NCBI GenBank assembly: GCA_013151585.1
Contig: JAADHY010000532.1
Coordinates: 1 to 5,935, forward strand
From: Planctomycetota bacterium
Lineage (GTDB): Bacteria > Planctomycetota > Planctomycetia > Planctomycetales > Planctomycetaceae
Length of the DNA: 5,935 bases
Reading direction: 5' to 3'
The translations under genes and the position numbers were made by a program. The notes under the pieces are model-generated. The model was given only the letters and a program-made list of their open reading frames with translations. It was not told where the DNA came from and did no database searches. This document shows positions 1 to 5,935 of this stretch, piece after piece (the stretch's first letter is position 1; each line of letters opens with the position of its first letter).

Positions 1-1721
1 CGAAGGCGTGGCCGAAATACCGCGGCAAGACGGCGTACGAGTGGAACCCGGAATGTTGTTACCACATCTTCAAATGCAACGTGAATGGCGACGGGCTGGT
101 GCAACTGACCGATGGGCCATGGGACGAATTCGACCCGTGCGAGCTGCCTAACGGACGGATTGTTTTCATTTCGATGCGGCGCGGCGGCTACCTGCGTTGC
201 GGGCGGCATTGTCCGACCTACACGATGTTCTCGATGGAACCGGACGGCAGCGACATCGTATGTCTCAGCTTTCACGAAACGCACGAATGGCATCCCAGCG
301 TGACGAACGACGGAATGATCGTCTACACGCGCTGGGACTACGTGGATCGCGACACAAACGTGGCCCATCACATCTGGCTGTGCTACCCCGATGGCCGCGA
401 TCCGCAGACGTTTCACGGAAACTATCCGACTCGCCGCGAAGACCGGCCGTGGATGGAGATGAGCATCCGGGCGGTTCCCAACTCGCACAAGTTCGTGGCC
501 GTTGCCGCCGCCCACCACGGGCACGCATTCGGATCGCTGGTCTTGATTGATCCTCACTCGGTCGACGACGGCGCGATGGCACAGTTGACCCGGCTAACGC
601 CGGAAATCCCGTTCCCGGAGGCGGAGGGCGGGCGCGGGAACATCCGCCGCTTCATGGTCTATGCGACGCCGTGGCCGCTCAGCGAGGACGACTACCTCTG
701 CGCTTACGATCCGGAAGCACGCAACCACGGCCTCTACTGGATCGATCGCTTCGGGAACAAGGAGCTGATTTACCGGGACCCGGTGATTGCCTGCTTGGAT
801 CCGATCCCGCTCCGGCCTCGGCCTCGGCCGCCGGTGATCCCGGACCAGACGACGCAGACCGCTCGGGCACGCAAGGCCGCAGGAGGTGATCGGCTGGCGA
901 CTATCGCTGTCTTGAACGTTTACGACAGCGATTTTGAGTGGCCGGAGGGGACGCGCGTCACGGAGTTGCGAATCATTCAGGTGTTGCCGAAGACCACGCC
1001 GCCTCCGAACCAGCCGCGAATCGGCGTGGCCGCTCAGACCAACGCCCGAGCCGTGCTGGGCACGGTGCCGGTAGAGCCGGACGGCAGTGTGTACTTTGAG
1101 GCGCCGGTCGGAAAGGAAATCTACTTTCAGGCACTGGATGAGCGCGGAATGGCCGTGCAGTCGATGCGCAGCGGAACTTACGTCCATCCGGGTGAACAAC
1201 TCACCTGCGCCGGCTGTCACGCGCCAAAACGGACCCCGACTTTGACCCCGGACCGTCTGCCGCTGGCTTTACGGCGACCGCCGTCCCGCATCCGACCGGA
1301 GGTGGAAGGTTCGAACCCGTTTAACTTCGTGCGATTGGTTCAGCCGGTGTTGGACCGCCATTGCGTCGCGTGTCACGAGCAGCGCAAAGCCGTTGATCTG
1401 ACGGCGACAATCGACGGGCCCCACGGATGGACCCGCTCCTATCGCAGCCTGGCCGGCAAATATGGTTTCTATTTCAACGTGCGGAACGGATCGATCAACG
1501 ACGGGGTTCACGGTGGCGTGCGAACGATCCCCGGCCAGTTCGGTGCGCGAGCGTCTAAACTGCTCGAGTACTTGGACGAACGACATTACGGCGTGCGCTT
1601 GCCGCCGGAGGACTTGCGCCGCATTACGTTGTGGCTGGATTGCAATTCTGAGTTCTACGGTTCCTACGAAAACACGGCCGCGCAGGCTCGCGGCGAGGTC
1701 GTCTTGCCCACGCTGGACTGA
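1..1721 (+). CDS. HzsA-related dihaem c-type cytochrome with N-terminal beta-propeller (5' partial)
   Basis: The frame is open from base 3, giving 572 visible residues up to the TGA at 1719-1721. The GTG at 81 is not the likely start, because the 26 codons before it read as good family sequence (for example NPECCYHIFKC), so the true start lies left of the window. The first half has propeller-like repeats of the TolB/WD40 kind: QLTDGPWDEFDP, LPNGRIVFIS and the paired MEPDG / YPDG turns. The second half carries two haem c attachment motifs, CAGCH (1206-1220) and CVACH (1362-1376). The motif HPGEQLTCAGCH and the ending WLDCNSEFYG...AQARGE are typical of planctomycete proteins annotated as HzsA-related, after the alpha subunit of anammox hydrazine synthase. 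Covalent haem requires maturation outside the cytoplasm, so an exported electron-transfer or redox protein is inferred. The real substrate is unknown, and hydrazine synthesis should not be assumed. The N-terminal part is rich in cysteine. The family call is firm; the function is not. Confidence 0.9.
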   Translation, partial: KAWPKYRGKTAYEWNPECCYHIFKCNVNGDGLVQLTDGPWDEFDPCELPNGRIVFISMRRGGYLRCGRHCPTYTMFSMEPDGSDIVCLSFHETHEWHPSVTNDGMIVYTRWDYVDRDTNVAHHIWLCYPDGRDPQTFHGNYPTRREDRPWMEMSIRAVPNSHKFVAVAAAHHGHAFGSLVLIDPHSVDDGAMAQLTRLTPEIPFPEAEGGRGNIRRFMVYATPWPLSEDDYLCAYDPEARNHGLYWIDRFGNKELIYRDPVIACLDPIPLRPRPRPPVIPDQTTQTARARKAAGGDRLATIAVLNVYDSDFEWPEGTRVTELRIIQVLPKTTPPPNQPRIGVAAQTNARAVLGTVPVEPDGSVYFEAPVGKEIYFQALDERGMAVQSMRSGTYVHPGEQLTCAGCHAPKRTPTLTPDRLPLALRRPPSRIRPEVEGSNPFNFVRLVQPVLDRHCVACHEQRKAVDLTATIDGPHGWTRSYRSLAGKYGFYFNVRNGSINDGVHGGVRTIPGQFGARASKLLEYLDERHYGVRLPPEDLRRITLWLDCNSEFYGSYENTAAQARGEVVLPTLD

Positions 1722-1737
1722 TCGGCGTGGCCCACTG

Positions 1738-1766
1738 TTGACACCCACCCCCAACAAGGACATTCT
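1738..1766 (+). promoter_or_regulatory. weak sigma70-like promoter candidate
   Basis: A perfect -35 hexamer TTGACA (1738-1743) is followed by a 17-base spacer and CATTCT (1761-1766), which matches only three of six bases of TATAAT. It sits about 270 bases before the propeller gene, so it would leave a long leader. This is a chance-level call and depends almost wholly on the -35 box. Confidence 0.2.
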
Positions 1767-2024
1767 GACTGGTGCTTTGTGACAGCGCATTTGTGGGATG
1801 AGCCGTACGCGCTCGCGTCGGGTTTGGCAGGCTCAGTTGCGGCTCGCGCCGTCGGCTGACACGTCCGGTCTCGGTTTTCGCTGCGACAAGGCGCCGGGCC
1901 TCCAGGGCCGCTGGCCGCATCCGCGTTCTGTGACCGAACCGCGTTTCGTCGCGATCGGATTGGCCATCCGCCCTCGCTCTTGCTGCCGTGACGTCCATCC
2001 AAAACGCCAAGAAAGCTGGAGAAG

Positions 2025-2030
2025 AAGGAG
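2025..2030 (+). promoter_or_regulatory. Shine-Dalgarno sequence of the PQQ-like propeller gene
   Basis: AAGGAG ends six bases before the ATG at 2037. It is the strongest ribosome-binding site in the window and fixes that start. It lies in the purine-rich run GGAGAAGAAGGAG. Confidence 0.8.
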
Positions 2031-2036
2031 ACGCGA

Positions 2037-3413
2037 ATGAGAAGCCTTCGACGAGCGTCTGCCGATGCGCTTCTTGTCTTCGTGGCGCTGACTGCGCTCT
2101 TGTGGGCGACAATCAGCGGCGCGGCTGATCGTCCGAAAAGCGAACGGGCATTGTCTGCCCGCGTCGTCGGGACAGGGACGCCCGCGTCGGCCGAGGCGGC
2201 TATGGAGGGGCTGATCGCGTCTTCGGAGCCGGATTGGCCTCAATGGCGCGGGCCTCGTCGCGACGGAATCTCCGATGAAATCGGCCTTCTGCGACAATGG
2301 CCGTCTGACGGTCCGCCTTTGGCCTGGAAAGTTGCCGGAATCGGTCGCGGTTGGTCTTCGCCGATTGTGGTGGGCGACCGCGTATTTGTTACAGGCGACG
2401 TGGAGGACGAGTTGGTCCTTTTCGCGTACGACAGGCAAGGTAAGCTGGTTTGGCGTACGACCAACGGACGGGCGTGGAAAGGGTCTTTTCCGGGAGCGCG
2501 GGCCTGCTGCGCTTACTCGGACGGCCGAATCTATCACATGAACGCGCACGGCCGCGTCATTTGTCTGGAAGCGGCAACGGGCCGAGAGCTCTGGTCGACG
2601 AATATTTTGGACCGTTTTTCCGGCCGGGAGATCCGATGGGGGCTGAGCGAGTGCCTGCTGGTCGATGGGACGCGGCTGATCGTGACGCCTGGCGGCCGCC
2701 GAGCGCTGATGGCAGCGTTGGATAAACAAACCGGGCGCACGGTCTGGACGACACCGCCTTTGGGCAGCGATTTCGTGACGCATTCCTCGCCGATTCTATT
2801 CCGCTGGTCGGGACGACGGATTCTCGCTCAGTGCTCTTCCGCTCATGGTTTCGGCGTCGATGCCGACACCGGACAGCTCCTGTGGGCGGTCCCCTTGAAG
2901 AACCGATTCGGGACGAATGTCTCCACGCCCATTTATGGCGACGGCTGCGTGTACTATGTCACTCCGTACGCGGAACTGGGCCGACTGTACCGGCTGCGGC
3001 GTCGAGGACGCGAGATCGCGGCTGAGCACGTTTGGACCTCTACGCTTGACACGGTCACGGGCTGTGGTGTGTTGGTGGATGGCACCCTTTTCGCCGCCGG
3101 CTACCGCCGTCCCAAATGGTGGTTCGCCGTGGATTGGCAGACCGGGCAAACCAAAAGCGAGCTGAAAGAATTAACGACCGGCGCGGCCATCTACGCTGAC
3201 GGCCGGCTTTATTGCCTCGATGAACGCGGCAAGGTCGGCCTGCTTCAATTGGACGGCGACGGGATGAGACTTGTCAGCTCGTTCCGGCTGGTTTCTCGCC
3301 GCGTACACGATGCCTGGACTCATCCCGTGTTGGCGAACGGGCGGTTGTACTTGCGGTATCACGAAACCCTTTGGTGTTTCGACGTGCGATCGAAGGAGAA
3401 CCGTTCTCGTTGA
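2037..3413 (+). CDS. exported PQQ-binding-like beta-propeller repeat protein
   Basis: The product has 458 residues. Residues 1-30 form a signal peptide: a basic n-region (MRSLRR), a hydrophobic stretch (about 11-25) and a small-residue end (SGAA), so secretion is predicted. A low-complexity linker follows. At 67-72 is WPQWRG, the usual entry motif of planctomycete PQQ-like proteins, followed by RDGISDEIGLLRQWP. Propeller strands then repeat with the pattern 'G-x-LVW / ELW': KLVWR (136-140), RELWS (183-187), RTVWT (234-238) and QLLWAV (280-285), each after a 'DGRIY' or 'DTG' turn. The chain ends with NGRLYLRYHETLWCFDV, the closing blade. The family resembles quinoprotein dehydrogenases and BamB in fold, but I see no dehydrogenase catalytic set, so PQQ binding is not shown. 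It may be a binding or scaffold protein of the envelope. The start is set by AAGGAG six bases upstream. Length is normal for the family. A stem-loop follows the stop codon. Confidence 0.92.
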   Translation: MRSLRRASADALLVFVALTALLWATISGAADRPKSERALSARVVGTGTPASAEAAMEGLIASSEPDWPQWRGPRRDGISDEIGLLRQWPSDGPPLAWKVAGIGRGWSSPIVVGDRVFVTGDVEDELVLFAYDRQGKLVWRTTNGRAWKGSFPGARACCAYSDGRIYHMNAHGRVICLEAATGRELWSTNILDRFSGREIRWGLSECLLVDGTRLIVTPGGRRALMAALDKQTGRTVWTTPPLGSDFVTHSSPILFRWSGRRILAQCSSAHGFGVDADTGQLLWAVPLKNRFGTNVSTPIYGDGCVYYVTPYAELGRLYRLRRRGREIAAEHVWTSTLDTVTGCGVLVDGTLFAAGYRRPKWWFAVDWQTGQTKSELKELTTGAAIYADGRLYCLDERGKVGLLQLDGDGMRLVSSFRLVSRRVHDAWTHPVLANGRLYLRYHETLWCFDVRSKENRSR

Positions 3414-3416
3414 TTG

Positions 3417-3436
3417 CAGGGCAGGGGACCTGCCTG
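3417..3436 (+). terminator. stem-loop after the propeller gene, possible terminator without U-tract
   Basis: Four bases after the TGA, bases 3420-3425 (GGCAGG) pair perfectly with 3429-3434 (CCTGCC) around a GGA loop. With G3419 bulged, two more pairs form (3417-3418 with 3435-3436), giving eight pairs, nearly all G-C. No run of T follows, so it is not a standard intrinsic terminator. It may protect the 3' end of the mRNA or act with Rho. Confidence 0.4.
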
Positions 3437-3644
3437 TGTCACCCAGCGAGAAGACGCACTACGACGAGACGCAACTCAAACTTGTTGCCGTGGTGACGGG
3501 ATGGGGCTCGATGGGGGTTTCTTCATCGCTGCTTCCCCGCGGGCGATCGAGAGCGTTTAGCTGCAACGCAGCGGAGAGTGCGTTTGAGGGCGCGCGGCCC
3601 GACGGACGCGCGATGAATCGCCTGGGGAATGGTAAGCCTTGTTA

Positions 3645-3668
3645 ACCCGCGAGGCGGTATTCGCGGGT
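3645..3668 (+). other. perfect 8-bp inverted repeat in the spacer
   Basis: ACCCGCGA (3645-3652) and TCGCGGGT (3661-3668) are exact reverse complements around an eight-base loop GGCGGTAT. There is no T-run after it. It lies 95 bases before the methyltransferase-rhodanese start, so it could be a terminator-like or leader structure, or a protein-binding inverted repeat. The pairing is certain; the role is unknown. Confidence 0.45.
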
Positions 3669-3752
3669 CCCATGATATCGAACGCCGCGTGTCGCTGAGC
3701 TGCAAATTGAGGCGACTGGTGCGGCCTGATTTGTTGTAAACCTTTCGAAGTT

Positions 3753-3756
3753 GGAG
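3753..3756 (+). promoter_or_regulatory. Shine-Dalgarno sequence of the methyltransferase-rhodanese gene
   Basis: GGAG ends seven bases before the ATG at 3764 and supports that start. It lies in the loop between TCGAA (3745-3749) and TTCGA (3760-3764), a five-base inverted repeat whose second arm takes in the A of the start codon. Confidence 0.7.
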
Positions 3757-3763
3757 AAGTTCG

Positions 3764-4840
3764 ATGAAACGTTCGTTGATACGTCGTGCTTTGATTGTTT
3801 TCGTGGTGGCCATGACAAGTGGGCTCGGGATTCGGCCTGCGAGCTCGCAGGAAAAAAGCGTCCGTCCCGGAATCAACAAACCCTTCCGAAAACCGGACGT
3901 AAAGAAATTCGTCGAACGGTTTGAACGGGAAGGCCGCGAAGTCTATGACTTGCGACACAAGATCGTCGAGGCGTGCGGAGTTCGGGCAGGCATGGCGGTG
4001 GCAGATATCGGCGCAGGCACCGGCCTGTTCACCCGCTTATTCGCCAAAAAGGTCGGCCCGACCGGCCGCGTTTACGCGGTGGACATTTCGCAGCAGTTTA
4101 TCGACCATATCCGCGAGACGTGCCGAGAGTCCGGGATGTCGAATGTGCAAGCCGTGCTTTGCACGGCCACATCGTGCCAACTGCCCGAGAATTCCATCGA
4201 TCTGGCCTTTATCTGCGATACGTATCATCACTTCGAGTATCCCTACAAGACGATGCGATCGGTCTATCGGGCATTGAAGCCCGATGGCCAACTGGTGTTG
4301 GTGGAGTTCAAGCGGGAAAAGGGGAAAAGCTCGGACTGGATTCTGAAACACGTGCGCGCGGGCAAGGAAACTTTTCGCAAGGAAATTGAGCTGTGGGGCT
4401 TTGAATTCATCGATGAGAAAACGTTCCCGGCTATGAAAAAGTCGTACTTCTTGCGATTTCGAAAGTCTGACCGACTGACGGCGGCCGGACACACTCAGGA
4501 TTCCTTGGACACGGTCAAACGGTTGCTGGCAGACGGCACGGCGATTTTGATTGACGTGCGCGAACAGAACGAATGGAGCGCCGGCCATCTGGCCGACGCG
4601 AAGCTGTTCCCTTTAAGCCGACTGCGTGACCTGGCAGGCCGTCCTGAGGCAGCGGATCGTCTGGCAAAACAGTTGCCGAAAGACAAGATCATCTATTGTC
4701 ACTGCCGTTCCGGACGACGGGTGCTGGTGGCGGCCGAGATTTTGCGAGGCTTCGGCTACGACATTCGTCCTTTATCAGCCGGGTATGCCGATCTACGGCG
4801 AGCAGGGTTTGCGGACGCCGGGCCGAGCGAGAATCGGTAA
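3764..4840 (+). CDS. exported class I SAM-dependent methyltransferase fused to a rhodanese domain
   Basis: The product has 358 residues. Residues 1-28 look like a signal peptide: basic MKRSLIRR, hydrophobic core at about 9-22, and the small-residue end PASS before QEK. Residues 35-232 form a Rossmann-fold methyltransferase: motif I is VADIGAGTG (79-87), the acidic residue ending strand 2 is D107 in VYAVDIS, and later motifs are NSIDLAFICDTYHHF (143-157) and LKPDGQLVLVEF (171-182). Residues about 245-350 form a rhodanese domain with LIDVREQNEWSAGHL (262-276) and the active-site loop CRSGRR, catalytic Cys314; a second cysteine, C312, lies two residues earlier. The methyl acceptor is unknown, and a sulfur, selenium or metalloid compound is only a guess. 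The stand-alone exported methyltransferase is common in planctomycetes; the attached rhodanese is the odd part. It is one unbroken frame, so the fusion is not a frameshift artefact. SAM supply outside the cytoplasm is an open problem, and the N-terminus might instead act as an anchor. Confidence 0.9.
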   Translation: MKRSLIRRALIVFVVAMTSGLGIRPASSQEKSVRPGINKPFRKPDVKKFVERFEREGREVYDLRHKIVEACGVRAGMAVADIGAGTGLFTRLFAKKVGPTGRVYAVDISQQFIDHIRETCRESGMSNVQAVLCTATSCQLPENSIDLAFICDTYHHFEYPYKTMRSVYRALKPDGQLVLVEFKREKGKSSDWILKHVRAGKETFRKEIELWGFEFIDEKTFPAMKKSYFLRFRKSDRLTAAGHTQDSLDTVKRLLADGTAILIDVREQNEWSAGHLADAKLFPLSRLRDLAGRPEAADRLAKQLPKDKIIYCHCRSGRRVLVAAEILRGFGYDIRPLSAGYADLRRAGFADAGPSENR

Positions 4841-4852
4841 CGGTATAGAGCC

Positions 4853-4870
4853 CCCGTCGTACGCGTCGGG
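4853..4870 (+). terminator. weak stem-loop after the methyltransferase-rhodanese gene
   Basis: Thirteen bases after the stop codon, CCCG (4853-4856) pairs with CGGG (4867-4870). A T-T mismatch follows, and then CG/CG closes a TACG loop. This gives six pairs with no T-run afterwards, so any role as terminator is tentative. Confidence 0.2.
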
Positions 4871-4932
4871 AAATCCTGAACGGGGAACAGCCGAGGCCTG
4901 GACACTTTCATTAACCAGACCTGGGCGTCGAC

Positions 4933-4961
4933 TTGACGGTCGACATGATCGAGCATTCTGA
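4933..4961 (+). promoter_or_regulatory. possible promoter of the DUF4838 gene
   Basis: TTGACG (4933-4938) matches five of six bases of the -35 consensus. It is flanked on both sides by GTCGAC (4927-4932 and 4939-4944), which together make an inverted repeat around it. The -10 box expected near 4956 is poor (TTCTGA). The position, about 75 bases before the DUF4838 start, is sensible. Evidence is weak. Confidence 0.25.
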
Positions 4962-5014
4962 ACGATATCCGCTGAAATCAAGACGGTAGGCACAGTCGAC
5001 GACGGAAATTGGCG

Positions 5015-5935
5015 ATGCCCCACATGCTGATGATTCTTTTGGCAGCCTGCACAGCGGCTGGTACTGACAACGCGGTTTTGGTGGAAAACGGCCGGGCGCG
5101 GAGTGTGATTGTCGTTCCCGACCAAGCGACGCCGACCGTCCGGCATGCCGCCGAAGAGCTGCAACGGTACTTCAAGCGGATGACGAGCGTCGAAGTGCCC
5201 GTTGTGACCGAGTCGAAGATATCTCCACTTCAGCGCGGCAGTGCTCCTGTCCGTATCGACGTCGGCTTAACGGGACGCGCGAAGCAATGGTTGCCGACGG
5301 ATCTGACGTCGAACGAAGAACGCGTGGTGGTCCGGTCTGGCCCGGGGGGCATTTTCGTTTGCGGCGGCGGCGATCGAGGGACTTTGTTCGCGGTGTATCG
5401 ATTTCTGGAGACCCTGGGATGCCGCTGGTTGACTCCGGAGCCGCAAAACGAATTTGTCCCCGAGCGAAAAACGTTGGCTGTCGGCCGGCTTGCGATCGAC
5501 ACGCAGCCAGCTTTCCGATGGCGATTGTTTATCGGTGGAACCGGGCAGCGAGAAGCCTGGGGACTGAAGATGGGCTTCAACGGCCTGTACCGTCCGGAGA
5601 CGGCTGAACAGAACGGAGACTGCCTCTATTGGCCGTCGGCCGTGCCCGGCGTCCACGCCTATTGCCGAATCATTCCGCCCGACCGGTATTTCAAGACTCA
5701 TCCGGAATGGTTCCCGTTGATCAACGGCCGTCGCGTGCCGTCAAGCTTGCTCACCAATCAACTTTGCGTTACCGCTCCTGGCTTGGCCGATGAGTTCGCG
5801 AAAAACGTCTGCCGGATTTTTGACAAAGATCAGCGCTGCCGACTGATCTCAATCAGCCCCAACGACGGATACGGGTGGTGTCAGTGCCCGAAATGTCGTG
5901 AGCTGGATCAGCGCCTTTGCGGCGCCCGGACGACC
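5015..5935 (+). CDS. DUF4838 domain protein, probable lipoprotein (3' partial)
   Basis: The frame is open from ATG 5015 to the window edge: 307 codons without a stop. The N-terminus is short and hydrophobic (MLMILLAAC) with a lipobox-like LAAC, so Cys12 may carry lipid. Residues about 20-165 resemble the alpha-glucuronidase-like N-terminal domain that often precedes DUF4838: VVPDQATPTVRHAAEELQRY (34-53) and GTLFAVYRFLETLGCRWLTP (122-141). DUF4838 follows, with HPEWFPLINGRR (229-240), NQLCVT and the typical SPNDGYGWCQCPKC (281-294), a cysteine cluster that may bind metal. Members are large envelope or secreted proteins next to carbohydrate-active enzymes, and a glycosidase-like role is inferred from fold only. 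The start has weak support: GGAA at 5004-5007 is the only Shine-Dalgarno-like sequence, and ATGs at 5024 and 5030 are alternatives. No ATG or GTG lies between the in-frame stop at 4973 and 5015; TTG at 5009 is the only other choice. Confidence 0.88.
   Translation, partial: MPHMLMILLAACTAAGTDNAVLVENGRARSVIVVPDQATPTVRHAAEELQRYFKRMTSVEVPVVTESKISPLQRGSAPVRIDVGLTGRAKQWLPTDLTSNEERVVVRSGPGGIFVCGGGDRGTLFAVYRFLETLGCRWLTPEPQNEFVPERKTLAVGRLAIDTQPAFRWRLFIGGTGQREAWGLKMGFNGLYRPETAEQNGDCLYWPSAVPGVHAYCRIIPPDRYFKTHPEWFPLINGRRVPSSLLTNQLCVTAPGLADEFAKNVCRIFDKDQRCRLISISPNDGYGWCQCPKCRELDQRLCGARTT

Larger units (their letters stand above)
1722..2036. other. 315-base spacer without a convincing gene
   Basis: The spacer lies between the cytochrome and the propeller gene. 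An 80-codon frame (1798-2040) fills much of it and overlaps the next start in an ATGA, but it has no Shine-Dalgarno sequence, is extremely arginine-rich and reads like uncoded GC-rich DNA. A TTGACA at 1738-1743 followed after 17 bases by CATTCT (1761-1766) is a possible but weak promoter. The last 20 bases hold the ribosome-binding site of the next gene. No tRNA-like fold or U-tract terminator was seen. Confidence 0.6.
3414..3763. other. 350-base spacer with two stem-loops
   Basis: The spacer lies between the propeller gene and the methyltransferase-rhodanese gene. It holds a stem-loop directly after the first stop codon, a second perfect stem-loop at 3645-3668, and the ribosome-binding site of the next gene at its end. 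A reading frame entering from within the propeller gene runs to 3645, but its protein (rich in Ser, Gly and Arg) matches no family I recognise, and the frame starts inside the confident upstream gene. I see no gene here. Confidence 0.6.

Noticed and set aside
594..1220. A 208-codon minus-strand frame opposite the cytochrome gene
   Set aside because: It lies fully inside the cytochrome coding region on the other strand and has no recognisable domain or ribosome-binding site.
1708..1730. Six-base inverted repeat CCACGC / GCGTGG spanning the cytochrome stop codon
   Set aside because: The loop is 11 bases and includes the stop codon; there is no T-run, and six-base repeats of this composition are expected by chance.
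1624..2112. Minus-strand frame across the 1722-2036 spacer
   Set aside because: It overlaps the ends of both flanking genes, is rich in Arg, Ala, Thr and Pro, and lacks a ribosome-binding site or family signal.
1833..2783. A 316-codon minus-strand frame opposite the propeller gene and spacer
   Set aside because: It is antisense to a firmly identified gene, extremely rich in Arg and Pro, and shows no family motif; long open antisense frames are common in GC-rich DNA.
3271..3645. A 124-codon plus frame running out of the propeller gene into the spacer
   Set aside because: Its first half overlaps the propeller gene in another frame, and the rest shows no motif. The only possibly meaningful piece is the ten-codon end noted in the findings.
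3707..3735. Promoter-like TTGAGG and TTTGTT before the methyltransferase-rhodanese gene
   Set aside because: The -10 matches only three of six bases and the -35 is imperfect, so it is no better than random.

Overview
The window reads as a piece of a planctomycete chromosome, GC-rich, with all recognisable genes on the plus strand. The evidence is the combination of families: a hydrazine-synthase-alpha-like dihaem cytochrome, an exported PQQ-type beta-propeller with a WPQWRG motif, an exported SAM-methyltransferase of a type I know mainly from planctomycetes, and a DUF4838 protein. All four families are abundant in Pirellulales-like Planctomycetes. The genus cannot be fixed from this sequence, and nothing here shows that the organism is an anammox bacterium.

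Layout: (1) bases 1-1721, the 3' part of an HzsA-related cytochrome gene whose true start lies before the window; (2) 1722-2036, a 315-base spacer with no convincing gene; (3) 2037-3413, an exported PQQ-like beta-propeller protein; (4) 3414-3763, a 350-base spacer with two clear stem-loops, one directly after the propeller stop codon and one about 100 bases before the next gene; (5) 3764-4840, an exported class I methyltransferase fused in one frame to a C-terminal rhodanese domain; (6) 4841-5014, a 174-base spacer with a weak stem-loop and a possible promoter; (7) 5015-5935, the N-terminal 307 codons of a DUF4838 protein that runs off the right edge. The last gene has no stop codon inside the window, so a search for closed reading frames misses it.

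Three of the four genes begin with a signal-peptide-like or lipoprotein-like N-terminus, and the fourth is a c-type cytochrome that must mature outside the cytoplasm, so all four products are expected in the cell envelope. The spacers of 174-350 bases and the stem-loops argue against one tight operon. No shared pathway can be read from the sequence. The most distinctive item is the exported methyltransferase-rhodanese fusion, because it joins a SAM-dependent domain to a sulfur-transfer domain outside the usual compartment for SAM. No CRISPR array, tRNA, rRNA, insertion sequence or defence system was seen.
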